A stretch of DNA of 64,000 nt, from contig NZ_AQPH01000001.1 of the NCBI RefSeq assembly GCF_000442515.1, positions 1 through 64,000 on the forward strand, in the 5' to 3' direction. Source of the DNA: Magnetospirillum fulvum MGU-K5 (GTDB taxonomy: Bacteria > Pseudomonadota > Alphaproteobacteria > Rhodospirillales > Magnetospirillaceae). This document shows, piece after piece, positions 55,748 to 64,000 of the stretch. The number at the start of each line of letters is the position of its first letter. Position 1 is the first letter of the stretch. Both the position numbers and the translations under genes were made by a program. A model generated the notes under the pieces. The model ran no database searches and was not told the DNA's origin. It saw only the letters and a list, made by a program, of their open reading frames with translations.

Positions 55748-57833
55748 TGCCGCCACCTCCCGCCGACTGGGTGGGGCGGCGCGTCCCGGCGCGGTGCACC
55801 ATGATCAGGTTTTCCAGAGTCACCGGCATACCTTTCTGTTTCAGAAACCGGCTCACCGGCAAGATGTCCGTCTCCGGGATGCCGCTGGCCTCGGCAACGC
55901 TGGGCAGGGTGTTGCGGTCGATCTTCAGGATGAAATCGGCCTCTTTGTTCTGGCGCATGGCGTCAATCCGGCGCTGTCCGAAGAACGACGAATCATCCTG
56001 AAGCAGCATAGACTTACCGAACCGATAGACCTCGTCCGAGGGTGGGGCTTTCTTGTTTTCCTCGTGCCAGGAATCAAGCCACGTCCGCATGCGCTGGTTG
56101 GCGACGGCGAGGTTCTCTTCGTTGTCGGATCCGGTCGCCTTCAGAAGCTCCTTCACGACCTTGTCGCCCAGGGCGTAGGACGGCTGGCGGAGCGCGGCCT
56201 TTCCCTCTGCGGTTGCCATCTGGCGCTGCTGCCCCTGCCAGTATTCGACCCGATCCGTCTTGTGCGTGGCGTAGAGAGGGGACAGGTCGGTCTGAACGAA
56301 CTTCTCCGGGTCTTTCAGAGCCAATTCGTGCAACTGGTTCTCGACCTGGGGATTGAACGGAACCACGCCGCCACGGCCATAGGCGGCCTGCATGTGGGTC
56401 ATGAACTCAGGCCCGGCCATGGTTTGCAGATCAGGCGGGACTGACATAGGGTCAATTTTCTTAGTCAGAACCATGTCCTGAACCTGTCGCCTCGCCTCCT
56501 TCTCCTTTTGCGCCAGGATCGCGTTTTCCTGGGCGTGGTCGTGCTCGATCCTGGTCAGTGCCGCTTGGCGATCATCGGGCTTGAGGTCGGCGTTACCCAT
56601 GATCGCATCGCGTTGGCGCTCGAAAGTGTCGGCGCGCGAGGGGTGGCCGTTACCACTGACCCGGCCCAGAACGTCCTTCACGTAGGCCGATGTCGTCTTC
56701 CCATTGGCGTCGGCAGCATCGCGGACCCACGGAGTCTGGCTTCCCGGAGGCGCGATGTTGCCCGGGCCGCTGAAATATCCCACAGCGATCCGAGCCGGGT
56801 CGCCGCCAGCCTTGGCGTTCAGGTCCGAGACGATGCGGTCAAACACCGCTTTCTGATGATCGGGGTTGTCGGGCGATTCTCCGGGCTTTGCGTATTGAGC
56901 CCATGTGCCGGGCTGGATCTGGTAATCGCCGGTCTTTCCGCCCGATTCCTGCTGATGAATGGCGGTCGCGATATCGGTCGGGCCGCTGGTGATCGCCGGG
57001 ATAATCAGCGCCTTGACCCGCGCCACCTCTTGATCGACGCGATAGAGCTTCGTCTTCTGGTCGATCAGCGCCGCCACCGGAGCGAATTGTTCGGCGGTCA
57101 GGCGACCCTTGTTGTCGTCGAAGAACTTCTTCGCCGCCATCGGATCGGCCTCGGCCATCCGCTGGACCACGCTCGTCGTCCATTTGCTGTCGATGTCGCG
57201 CAATTGGAGCTGGAGGCGGGGATCATCGAAGGGGATGCCCTTCTCCGCGCTCCGGTCGAGAACGGCATTGCGGGCCGCGGTCAGCGCGGCATCCCGTTTT
57301 CCAGGGTCGTTCCAATAGAGCGCCGCTTCGTCGAGGCTGCTGTTTGCCAGCGAGGCAGACACCCCGTCGCGCCACTTCTCCCGCTCGGAAGCCGCATGAC
57401 GGGCGGCGGTGTCGAGATCACCAGACAGATCGCGGATCGACGCTTGATCGTAGAGCTTGCGGGCGGCGGCAGAGAGGTTCGACCCCATCCGGACCCGCTC
57501 TTCCTCCAGCGCGGCAGGCAGTTTCTGATAGCCCGCATAGGCGGCTTGGCCTGACTGGCGGAAGAAGGCGGTGTCATCGTTGAACAGGACGTTACGCTTC
57601 GAAGTTTGAAAGGCGGTCAATGCAGCCATCGCCGACGTCTTGGCGTCGTCCTCGGCCATTCGGACCGCATGAGCCGCCAACTGGTCGCCCATCGCCGCGA
57701 GCTTCTGTCCGCCATCGACCAAGGCGGAACCGCCGGTGTCGAACGTCCCGGCGGGGACGCTGGCCGAAAGTTGAGGCGCACCGAGCGGGCGAGTCTCGAC
57801 GGTGGGTTGGGTGTAGGTAGGAACGCGAGCCAT
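55740..57833 (-). CDS. Internal virion protein with lytic-transglycosylase-like domain
   Basis: 697 aa. Long helical N-terminal part, and at about 285-370 a goose-lysozyme/SLT-like domain (IATAIHQQESGGKTGDYQIQ, PGTWAQYAKPGE, IAVGYFSGPGNI) with the likely catalytic Glu in HQQESGG. Such domains in podovirus core proteins open peptidoglycan during DNA entry. The gene overlaps the next gene's start by 8 bp. Confidence 0.85.
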   Translation of the reverse strand: MARVPTYTQPTVETRPLGAPQLSASVPAGTFDTGGSALVDGGQKLAAMGDQLAAHAVRMAEDDAKTSAMAALTAFQTSKRNVLFNDDTAFFRQSGQAAYAGYQKLPAALEEERVRMGSNLSAAARKLYDQASIRDLSGDLDTAARHAASEREKWRDGVSASLANSSLDEAALYWNDPGKRDAALTAARNAVLDRSAEKGIPFDDPRLQLQLRDIDSKWTTSVVQRMAEADPMAAKKFFDDNKGRLTAEQFAPVAALIDQKTKLYRVDQEVARVKALIIPAITSGPTDIATAIHQQESGGKTGDYQIQPGTWAQYAKPGESPDNPDHQKAVFDRIVSDLNAKAGGDPARIAVGYFSGPGNIAPPGSQTPWVRDAADANGKTTSAYVKDVLGRVSGNGHPSRADTFERQRDAIMGNADLKPDDRQAALTRIEHDHAQENAILAQKEKEARRQVQDMVLTKKIDPMSVPPDLQTMAGPEFMTHMQAAYGRGGVVPFNPQVENQLHELALKDPEKFVQTDLSPLYATHKTDRVEYWQGQQRQMATAEGKAALRQPSYALGDKVVKELLKATGSDNEENLAVANQRMRTWLDSWHEENKKAPPSDEVYRFGKSMLLQDDSSFFGQRRIDAMRQNKEADFILKIDRNTLPSVAEASGIPETDILPVSRFLKQKGMPVTLENLIMVHRAGTRRPTQSAGGGGNG

Positions 57834-57836
57834 GAT

Positions 57837-58430
57837 TTACCCCATCGCCGTCCAGAAGCCCTTGTTCGCCGATCCGGTCGGGAGCGTCTTGGAGCCCGAG
57901 TCGAAAGCCCCAGCGGCATTTAACTTCGCCCCTGTCATCGCTGCCGAGCCCAGCCCACCGATCAGCGTCGTTCCTGCGCCCCAGGCCGCATTGCTGGCGG
58001 CATTGTTTCCGGCCAGCGTCGACATTCCTGCCTGGGTGCGGGAACTATAAGCCTGGACGCGGTATTGATAGGCTTCGCGTTCGGCGTTCTGGCGGACGGT
58101 CAGGGCGTCCATTTCGCCCAGCATTGCGCTATCGGCCACCACATCGAGGGCCGATCCCGAATCGACCTGGACGCCGCCCGACGCCAAGGCCGATCGCTGA
58201 GTTCCGATCATCTGCGACGTTTTCAGCCGCTGTTGCTGCTCGGCTACCCGGCCCCGTTCTTCGGCGTCCTGGGCGGCCCGGTCGGAAATCTTGGCGTTCT
58301 GCTCTCCGACGGCGGCCTGATAGTCGGCCATCTTCTTCTGCTGTTCGCCCTGTTGCATCTGCCCATAGGCCGACATACCGGCTGAAATGACGCTGATGGC
58401 AACGGCGGCAACGGCGGCATAAACCCCCAT
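57837..58430 (-). CDS. Internal virion protein, T7 gp14-like
   Basis: 197 aa from ATG 58430 (GGAGGAATAGCG site). N-terminal hydrophobic helix (AAVAAVAISVISAGMSAYG), Gln/Ala-rich helical middle (YQAAVGEQNAKISDRAAQDA), and the pattern QRSALASGGVQVDSGSALDV found in many gp14-like proteins. Predicted to form the periplasm-spanning or outer-membrane part of the ejection channel. Confidence 0.8.
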   Translation of the reverse strand: MGVYAAVAAVAISVISAGMSAYGQMQQGEQQKKMADYQAAVGEQNAKISDRAAQDAEERGRVAEQQQRLKTSQMIGTQRSALASGGVQVDSGSALDVVADSAMLGEMDALTVRQNAEREAYQYRVQAYSSRTQAGMSTLAGNNAASNAAWGAGTTLIGGLGSAAMTGAKLNAAGAFDSGSKTLPTGSANKGFWTAMG

Positions 58431-58432
58431 CG

Positions 58433-59452
58433 CTATTCCTCCCCGATCCAGAGATTCCACATATGACCGTCAGGTTCAGCCCCGAGGCGGCGGAACAAAA
58501 CGTCTTGCCGGTCACCGGCTCCGCGCACTCCAGAGCGCAGGGACAGGCGCTTGACGCCCTTTTCCTTCAACAGCCGGATCGATTCGCGGTGCAGGGCAAG
58601 ACCCGTCCAACCGCGCCACGCGGGCTTCACGTAGAACGGGATTTGCGCCGCCTGCATTTCGGTCCGGGACTTCAGGCTGGGCGACAAGGTGAAGACCAGA
58701 TAGCCGACTAGTTTTCCCCCGGCCCGTGCCGTGACGATCTGAAGCAGGCCGGTCTGCGCCATTACCTCGATGAGTGGGATATTCGGGTCGAACACCTCGT
58801 GTTCGTAGCTGCCGACCTCGCGGTAATGCTCCCAGATCAGCGGCAGCCCATCCGGCGCGAACGCGAACCAATCCTCTTCCTGGATGGTGACCGGCGACAT
58901 CATCGCTGCGATATCGGCGGCGAAGGTGTTGACGCGGGGCAACGCCACCTCACAGGCGGCGATCCGGGCGGGCATGTCGATCTGGATGTTCTGATCGGCC
59001 AGCGTCTCCCACCATCCCCGGTCCCAGGGCAAACCGAGGCAATGCTCGAACACCGAGCGGCAGGCATCCTCGTCGCGCAGATCCTCGAACGATACCGTCA
59101 GGGTGCCGGGAAGCGCTGACACCGCGTCGAGGTGAACCGCCATCTGCTCCAGCAGACCGTCGGGATAGTGCAGGCCGACCGCCTCCATGCTGGTCCGCAC
59201 GTCCTCAAGATCGCGGCGGACGACGACGAAGCGGACCTCGGGGAACAGCTTGCGGATCACCGGGGCAGCAAACGCCATCGCCGTTTCCGACAGGCCGGTG
59301 TTGGGGGCGGCCAAAAGCTTGACCAGACCCTCGATGTTCGACAGACCGAGCAGCGAATCATGACAGCAGACCCACGGCCCATAGGACAGGAACACCGACA
59401 GCCACTTGGTCCGCGAGCGCGGCAGGCCAAAGACGACGAACGGAGCGGTCAA
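58433..59452 (-). CDS. Sulfotransferase-like / GNAT acetyltransferase-like fusion protein
   Basis: 339 aa. Residues 1-210 look like a PAPS-dependent sulfotransferase: VVFGLPRSRTKWLSVF corresponds to the 5'-phosphosulfate-binding loop, and RRDLEDVRTSME and a helical C-part fit the fold. Residues about 230-339 look like a GNAT domain (LVGYLVFTLSPSLKS, FYVKPAWRGWTGLALHRES, LFRRLGAEPDGHMW). The TTG start at 59452 follows AGAGGAGAG and overlaps the gp13-like stop (TTGA). It sits between virion genes, so a role in virion or host-surface modification is inferred. Confidence 0.72.
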   Translation of the reverse strand: MTAPFVVFGLPRSRTKWLSVFLSYGPWVCCHDSLLGLSNIEGLVKLLAAPNTGLSETAMAFAAPVIRKLFPEVRFVVVRRDLEDVRTSMEAVGLHYPDGLLEQMAVHLDAVSALPGTLTVSFEDLRDEDACRSVFEHCLGLPWDRGWWETLADQNIQIDMPARIAACEVALPRVNTFAADIAAMMSPVTIQEEDWFAFAPDGLPLIWEHYREVGSYEHEVFDPNIPLIEVMAQTGLLQIVTARAGGKLVGYLVFTLSPSLKSRTEMQAAQIPFYVKPAWRGWTGLALHRESIRLLKEKGVKRLSLRSGVRGAGDRQDVLFRRLGAEPDGHMWNLWIGEE

Positions 59453-59917
59453 GGCGCTCTCCTCTCAAAGCGGTGAAACGGCAAACCGTCCGTTCCCCAC
59501 GGGGCCGCTGGCGCGATCTCGAACCCAAGCCACCGCAGCCAGCGGATCGACAGCCGGTTGCGGGCGTCAACGTGATTGGTCAGCAGCCGATAAGGGGCCT
59601 GCATCTGGTCGACCATTCCCCGGCAGCGCCGTAGGAATGCCATCTGATGGCGCTCCAGATCGTCGGAGGCCAGTAGCCAGGGCGAGCCGATCCGGCTCAC
59701 CAGCGACAGCGGGACGACACCCCAGAGGCAGACCAGCACACCGTCGGCCAGACCGGCCCATGCGTCGCCACAGGACAAAAAGCACGGACGTCTCTAGAGC
59801 CTGGATCGGCGTGACGCGGTGCGAGGCCCAGACCTCGGCCCGATCGGCAGCGCGCAGCCGGTCGGCCAGATCGGCCGCATCTTCCAGTGTGGCGGGCCGG
59901 ATCGTGACGTCAGCCAC
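59449..59917 (-). pseudogene. T7 gp13-like virion-assembly protein (GNAT-like), broken by a +1 frameshift
   Basis: The N-terminal half (ADVTIRPATLEDAADLADRL, WASHRVTPIQALETSVL) is in one frame and the rest (SCGDAWAGLADGVLVCLWG, LLTNHVDARNRLSIRWL, RWLGFEIAPAAPWG) in the next. Removing one base from the A5 run at 59777-59781 joins them into a normal protein of about 155 aa of the phage gp13 family. Start is GTG 59917, overlapping the upstream gene's stop. Confidence 0.82.
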
Positions 59918-61961
59918 CGATTTCGATATCCGGCATGATCGCCAGCACGGTCAGCGGCACCGGGGCGTCCTGACGGATCAGCACCCGACCGTTGCTGTTC
60001 CAGGCCGGTTGCAGGATCAATTCTTTGTCGCCGCTGTAGAGGCCGACCGGAGCCGAATAGGCAGTGATGTTGATCTTGGTGGCGGTCAGCTTGTCCGCCG
60101 ACGGGCCTGCCTTGAATTCGCGCGACTGCCACAGGCGCAGCGTGACGCGGGCAACCGTCTTCCGCCGGGCCTGCACTGTCCCGGTCTGGGTCATGCCGAC
60201 ATCGATGTCGAGCGTCTCCAGGTCGCACTGATACGGCAGGCCGACATGCACTTTCGAGTAGGGGCGGGGCAGGGTGACTTTTCCGCCGCTCACCACCTGG
60301 GGCGTCAGGGCGTCTCCGTCGGCCAGGATCGCGACCGTCTTTCCTTCAAGGTGATCAAGGCCCGATACCGTCGTCACTGGAGCGCCGGAATAGGTCAGGC
60401 CGCTATCGACGCAAAAGGCGTCCTCGATCGACTGCCAAGACCGCTCGTGCAGCCGCTCGATATAGCGCCGCGTCTGGCCGCCGATAGTCCGGCGCACCAC
60501 CGCATACAGGATGTCCTCGGCCCCCTCTGACACGACGCACACCGATTCAAACGCGCCGTCGGTGTCGTGGCGGTGCCAGCCCCAGACCTCATGTTCACGC
60601 ATGTAGGTCAGGCCGAGGAGAACGCCGTCATCGCGGACCGCCCAGACGATACTGTGCGGCACCTGGGCATAGGCCCAATCGACGATCTGGCGCCCCTCGA
60701 ACAGGTGATTGCTCAGCACGGAGAGGTCCGAGCCGGTGAAGCCGTCCACCTCGAGCTTATAGGCCAGATCACGGACGATGCTGCCCTTGTCCTGCACATA
60801 GAGGATGGTGTTGCCGATGACGATCGGTCGGACGTGGGACGCACCACAATAGGATTGCGGCTTAACCTTGATCGACGACGGGGTGATCGGGTTGCCGCTG
60901 CCACCGCCGGACACTCGCCATTCTGCGTCACTGGTCAAGGCGATCATGTCGCCAAGCGGGATCAGGTGGCGGACCTCGTTGACCTGTCCGCCCTCAATCG
61001 TGAACGTCACCGCTTCGTCGTCGCGGGCCGGGCGGGAAACGTTGAGATTGGTGAAACTGCTGACCACGCTGCCCCAGACGGTCCGGGGGGCGGTGTCCGA
61101 CGACGCCCAGTACAGGCGCTGTTCATAGAACTCGACGGTCGAGGGATAGGTGCCAGCGCCGGTAAATGGGTTGCGGCTGCCCGGTGGGGTCAGCGACACA
61201 TCGGCAGTGACGTTCTTGTCGTTGAACGATGTGCTTTCGGTGACCCCGAGGAAGCCATAAATGCCGTTGTCGTTCTTGTAGACCTTGTACTGCGTGCAGC
61301 CGGTCACCGCAGTCCAGGAAATCGTGACCTTCCCGCCTGCTGGCCACCCGCTCGACGTCCAGCCATTGCAAGCCGCCACCGCCGACGGCAGACTTTCCTC
61401 GCCGGTTTCGTCGCTGATCGCGGTGACCTTGTACGAAAGCGGCTCCGATCCGCTGCCGGACGGTGTCGCGGTCACGCTGGCCGGGGCCGGTGTCGCGGGA
61501 ACGAAGGCAATTGTAGACGGAGTCCACGCGGCATGGCCGGTGCGGGCCAATTTACGCGGCGCATGATTATGGTGGGCCAGAAACATCGTGTCGGCACGCC
61601 CGGCGAACGACAGGCGGGGCAGATCGGCCTCGGTATAGGGCATAGCGATCTCATAGGGGACGCCACCGCTCATCACGTGGCCGCCGTCCTTGATGACCCG
61701 CATATAGGAGGTGCCGAACTCCAGCACGTATTGCTGGTTGAGATTGAACCGGAACGGGATCAACCGAACTTTTTTGCTGCTGTCCTTGACCTCAGCCACG
61801 AACTGGAAGCCGGGCCGGGTCGATGCCCCGCCGTGGGCATGCAGGAAGAAATTGCGGCACGTCCGCAGGCCGACCGCATATTTGTTGATGTCGGTGCGGG
61901 CATAGAGGGAGGGAGCAACCTCACCTCCGGTGAAACTGGGCTGGTACGTCCGGACAGGCAT
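59910..61961 (-). CDS. Tail nozzle / tubular protein B-like (gp12-like)
   Basis: 683 aa starting MPVRTYQPSFTGGEVAPSLY, the signature of a widespread podovirus tail protein; RTCRNFFLHAHGGASTRPGF is also conserved. A fibronectin-like insert (SASVTATPSGSG, YKVTAISDETGEESLPSA) lies at about 165-260. ATG 61961 follows GGAGG. Expected to form the tail tube end. Confidence 0.88.
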   Translation of the reverse strand: MPVRTYQPSFTGGEVAPSLYARTDINKYAVGLRTCRNFFLHAHGGASTRPGFQFVAEVKDSSKKVRLIPFRFNLNQQYVLEFGTSYMRVIKDGGHVMSGGVPYEIAMPYTEADLPRLSFAGRADTMFLAHHNHAPRKLARTGHAAWTPSTIAFVPATPAPASVTATPSGSGSEPLSYKVTAISDETGEESLPSAVAACNGWTSSGWPAGGKVTISWTAVTGCTQYKVYKNDNGIYGFLGVTESTSFNDKNVTADVSLTPPGSRNPFTGAGTYPSTVEFYEQRLYWASSDTAPRTVWGSVVSSFTNLNVSRPARDDEAVTFTIEGGQVNEVRHLIPLGDMIALTSDAEWRVSGGGSGNPITPSSIKVKPQSYCGASHVRPIVIGNTILYVQDKGSIVRDLAYKLEVDGFTGSDLSVLSNHLFEGRQIVDWAYAQVPHSIVWAVRDDGVLLGLTYMREHEVWGWHRHDTDGAFESVCVVSEGAEDILYAVVRRTIGGQTRRYIERLHERSWQSIEDAFCVDSGLTYSGAPVTTVSGLDHLEGKTVAILADGDALTPQVVSGGKVTLPRPYSKVHVGLPYQCDLETLDIDVGMTQTGTVQARRKTVARVTLRLWQSREFKAGPSADKLTATKINITAYSAPVGLYSGDKELILQPAWNSNGRVLIRQDAPVPLTVLAIMPDIEIGG

Positions 61962-61963
61962 GG

Positions 61964-62590
61964 TCAGGGCCTCCAGGGATACCGGGTGTCGCCGCCGCCG
62001 ATGCCGCGCGCGACGATCCAATCCGCGTCGGCGGGGACGTCGAGCTGGCCTTCGTTGCCGTCGGCGCGCTGAGCCTGGGCGATGGCATTGAGATACATCG
62101 TCTGAGCCATCTGCATGATGTTGCGGTCCCGCGTGATCGGCATGCAGATCGAGGCCGCTAAACGCCAGGAAAGCGCCTCGACAAACATCGGGTCGAACAG
62201 CGCCGCCTCGGTCACGCGGGCGGTATAGACCAGGGTGGCGGATGCCTGATCCGTCAGCAGAATGCGTGCTGTGCCGCCGCTATTGCTCTCGACAGAGAAC
62301 GGGATGCGGGTGGTCCCGGAGGTGTTGACGATCTCGCGGGCCAGCAGGCAGTCGGTCGGCAGGGCATAGAGATACGACCAGGGGGAAGGCGGTGCCTCGG
62401 ACAGGGCCGCCAGCACCGCCCGCTTGGTCGCGAAGTTCCACGGGAAGTCGCGCAGTACCGCATCTCGGGCGATGTCGTAATGCAGATTGCAGGCGTTGGC
62501 CTCGGCCGATCCCTCAGTCAAGGCGTCGATGGCCCCCGCGCCCAGGTGTGACAGTGCGATGTTGCAAATCTTCACGGGCGAGGAGGCCAT
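61964..62590 (-). CDS. Tail tubular / head-tail adaptor protein A-like (gp11-like)
   Basis: 208 aa starting ASSPVKICNIALSHLGAG, a signature of the gp11-type tubular protein; FPWNFATKRAVLAAL and YLYALPTDCLLAREI follow as expected. ATG 62590 follows GAAGGG; the 52-residue upstream extension is not homologous. It connects portal to the tail nozzle. Confidence 0.88.
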   Translation of the reverse strand: MASSPVKICNIALSHLGAGAIDALTEGSAEANACNLHYDIARDAVLRDFPWNFATKRAVLAALSEAPPSPWSYLYALPTDCLLAREIVNTSGTTRIPFSVESNSGGTARILLTDQASATLVYTARVTEAALFDPMFVEALSWRLAASICMPITRDRNIMQMAQTMYLNAIAQAQRADGNEGQLDVPADADWIVARGIGGGDTRYPWRP

Positions 62591-62594
62591 CGGA

Positions 62595-62783
62595 TCAGCC
62601 CTTCTTCTTGGCCGGGTCGGTGGCGGGCTGGTCGACCTCGGCAGGGGCGTTCGGGTCCCACCCGATCGGGATTTGCCACGAGGGAGCGAAATCCTCGGGC
62701 CGGTCCAGATCGAAGGGCTTGTCCTTGGGACGGTTGACGCCGCCATAGAGGCCGTCGTCTTTGGGGCGCACGGTATAGGCCAT
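62595..62783 (-). CDS. Small hypothetical phage protein
   Basis: 62 aa, MAYTVRPKDDGLYGGVNRPK..., rich in Pro, Asp and Lys and likely disordered. ATG 62783 follows GAGGTAACC, and the stop lies 4 bp before the gp11-like start. Found between cement and tubular proteins; function unknown. Confidence 0.65.
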   Translation of the reverse strand: MAYTVRPKDDGLYGGVNRPKDKPFDLDRPEDFAPSWQIPIGWDPNAPAEVDQPATDPAKKKG

Positions 62784-62785
62784 GG

Positions 62786-63205
62786 TTACCTCGGCAGGTA
62801 GGAGGGGAGGATGTCGAGCTTGCCAGCCGCCGCCGCGTCGGTGGTGGTGATCACCGCCTTCAGGTCGGTCTTGACGGTACTGGGAAGCACGAAGCGGGCC
62901 AGTTCCACGCCCTTGGCGATGGACCCGGACCCGGCGGCGGCCGTCAGGCTGTAGATCGTCGCCAGATCGGCATAGGCGGCGGCACCGTCGCGGTGCTGGA
63001 GCTTTACGGTCAGAGCCTTGGTGTCGGCAATGGTGATCGCGGTATTGGCCCGCACGATCACCTCCAGCGCGCCCAGGATGCCGGAAGCCTGGATCGGTCC
63101 CTCGTTGCCGTCGGCGCTGGTGTTCTGGGGGAGGGTTTGCGCGTTGGCAAGCGACTCCCCGTAGACCCGCCCAATATGGGTCAGGCCATCGGCCTTCTTA
63201 TACAT
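62786..63205 (-). CDS. Capsid cement protein (Bbp16-like)
   Basis: 139 aa from ATG 63205 (AGGGAGAAATCC site). The pattern VYGESLANAQTLPQNTSADG, GALEVIVRANTAITI and ARFVLPSTVKTDLKAVITT resembles the cement protein Bbp16 of Bordetella phage BPP-1, which decorates and stabilises the capsid. It lies directly downstream of the capsid gene, as in that phage. Confidence 0.78.
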   Translation of the reverse strand: MYKKADGLTHIGRVYGESLANAQTLPQNTSADGNEGPIQASGILGALEVIVRANTAITIADTKALTVKLQHRDGAAAYADLATIYSLTAAAGSGSIAKGVELARFVLPSTVKTDLKAVITTTDAAAAGKLDILPSYLPR

Positions 63206-63219
63206 GCTGGATTTCTCCC

Positions 63220-64000
63220 TTACGCCAGGGTGACGTTCGATTCGGTGGCGCGGTAGAGGTTGTAGGAGGTGACGAACGGAACGCCGCCCCAGCTCTCCAG
63301 GGTCCGATCGATGTTCTTGTCCGCCGGACGCATCTGAACGCGGCCATCCTTGAACGACCGGCACAGGGCGTTAACCACGTCGCGGTGGGCCAGCAGCATC
63401 GTGCGGCCCGAATCGGTGGCGCGAACGTCAGACAGCAGATCGTCGATCTGCGCGGCGGTCGGAAGCTTGTTGTTGGTGATGTCGATGTTGACGATCGCGC
63501 CGACATTGCGGTCGCCGGTAATCATGAAGCCGAGATCGGTCTTCATCCGGACGCCGTAGCCCAACTGCCCGGCCGCGTTGATCTTGTAGAGCGATCCGCC
63601 GTTGATCGCTTCGGTGTCGAACAGGACGCCGTTGCCGAAGCCGTTCGGATTGTGCAGGCCGGTGCAGACGCCTTCCTCGAACCGCACCGCGACGATCGAA
63701 TAATTGGCGTTGGCCGACCCGCCCGCCGAGTAAGCGTTGCGGGGCGTGGTGGTGGCGAAGCGGTCCAGCACGTACTGACGCAAGTTATTGACGACGATGG
63801 TGCGCTCGGTGGACTGACCGGTGGCCTTCAGGACCGGGGCGGTGCGGTCGGCGAACCATTTTTCTTTGCCGCCATACTGCCGGGCTTTGTCCTCGGTCAC
63901 CTCGATCAGGCCGCCCATCTTGGCCAGGTCGAACTTGATCAGGGCGGTGGTGCTGGTGACGGACGGCAGCGGCTCGTCCATCGCGACGAAGCCCATCGCG
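63220..64000 (-). CDS. Major capsid protein (5' end outside window)
   Basis: At least 258 aa. Seen are KFDLAKMGGLIEVTEDKARQY, a region GLHNPNGFGNGVLFDTEAIN and DDLLSDVRATDSGRTML, consistent with an HK97-fold capsid of the BPP-1 (Bbp17) type. The frame stays open to the right edge; the ATG at 63996 may be internal, since family members are about 330 aa. Confidence 0.8.
   Translation of the reverse strand, partial: AMGFVAMDEPLPSVTSTTALIKFDLAKMGGLIEVTEDKARQYGGKEKWFADRTAPVLKATGQSTERTIVVNNLRQYVLDRFATTTPRNAYSAGGSANANYSIVAVRFEEGVCTGLHNPNGFGNGVLFDTEAINGGSLYKINAAGQLGYGVRMKTDLGFMITGDRNVGAIVNIDITNNKLPTAAQIDDLLSDVRATDSGRTMLLAHRDVVNALCRSFKDGRVQMRPADKNIDRTLESWGGVPFVTSYNLYRATESNVTLA

Larger units (their letters stand above)
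45492..64000 (-). mobile_element. Podovirus-type prophage, left end (continues beyond window)
   Basis: From the tRNA-Ser fragment to the right edge every convincing gene is a phage gene on the minus strand: capsid, cement, tail tubular/nozzle, internal virion proteins, tail fibre, endolysin, holins. Neighbouring genes overlap or are a few bases apart. Gene content and order recall Bordetella phage BPP-1 (capsid and Bbp16-like cement) combined with T7-type internal proteins. No integrase, repressor, terminase or portal is in the window; they should lie further right. No reverse transcriptase or template repeat of a diversity-generating retroelement was seen. Confidence 0.93.

Noticed and set aside
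59567..59917. The 116-aa ORF as a gene of its own
   Set aside because: Its second half is Arg/Gly-rich, non-homologous sequence beyond the A5 frameshift; the real continuation is in the neighbouring frame.

Overview
The window looks like a high-GC alphaproteobacterial chromosome, most likely a Rhodospirillales member of the Magnetospirillum type. Reasons: the conserved tig-clpP-clpX-lon-HU cluster, tRNA genes that encode CCA, several large methyl-accepting chemotaxis proteins, a PhaJ-type MaoC hydratase, a yfgM-bamB-der operon, and very strong GC3 codon use. Genus is inference; there is no 16S gene here.

Layout. 1-2964: 3' part of an NRPS-like adenylation/carrier/reductase enzyme. 3053-9983: tRNA-Val, HU, Lon, ClpX, ClpP, trigger factor and tRNA-Leu, all on the minus strand (proteostasis cluster). 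10142-13129: anaerobic (class III) ribonucleotide reductase operon behind a NrdR-box-like dyad; the glycyl-radical segment is encoded by its own small ORF between nrdD and nrdG. 13187-15262: chemoreceptor. 15685-25299: FecR-like secreted protein, CHASE2 adenylate cyclase, exported TPR-CHAT (caspase-like) protein, metallo-beta-lactamase-fold protein with a cyclic-nucleotide-binding domain, and a lipoprotein; this is the best candidate for an undescribed signalling module. 25310-28692: ATP-grasp enzyme, a TorR-like regulator divergent from a membrane HATPase protein without a DHp domain, and a lipoprotein. 28815-34196: thioredoxin-like protein, YfgM-BamB-Der, ZntB-like transporter. 34186-43212: polyphosphate kinase, frameshifted MaoC hydratase, polytopic membrane protein, K+/H+ antiporter, ankyrin-type protein, MFS transporter. 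43459-45150: second chemoreceptor.

From about 45492 to the right edge lies a podovirus-type prophage. Its left end is a 3' fragment of tRNA-Ser(GCU) (attachment site). All phage genes are on the minus strand in virion-assembly order when read from the right: major capsid, cement protein, tail tubular/nozzle proteins, T7 gp13-like, a sulfotransferase-GNAT fusion, gp14-like, a transglycosylase-type internal protein, a giant internal protein split by a frameshift, a tail fibre with a visibly AT-richer distal part, then the lysis cassette. The integrase and the intact tRNA-Ser should lie beyond the right edge.

Three coding regions (MaoC, the giant internal protein, the gp13-like protein) are each broken by a one-base change in a short homopolymer run. 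They could be sequencing errors, real decay, or (less likely) recoding, and must be checked against reads before they are interpreted.
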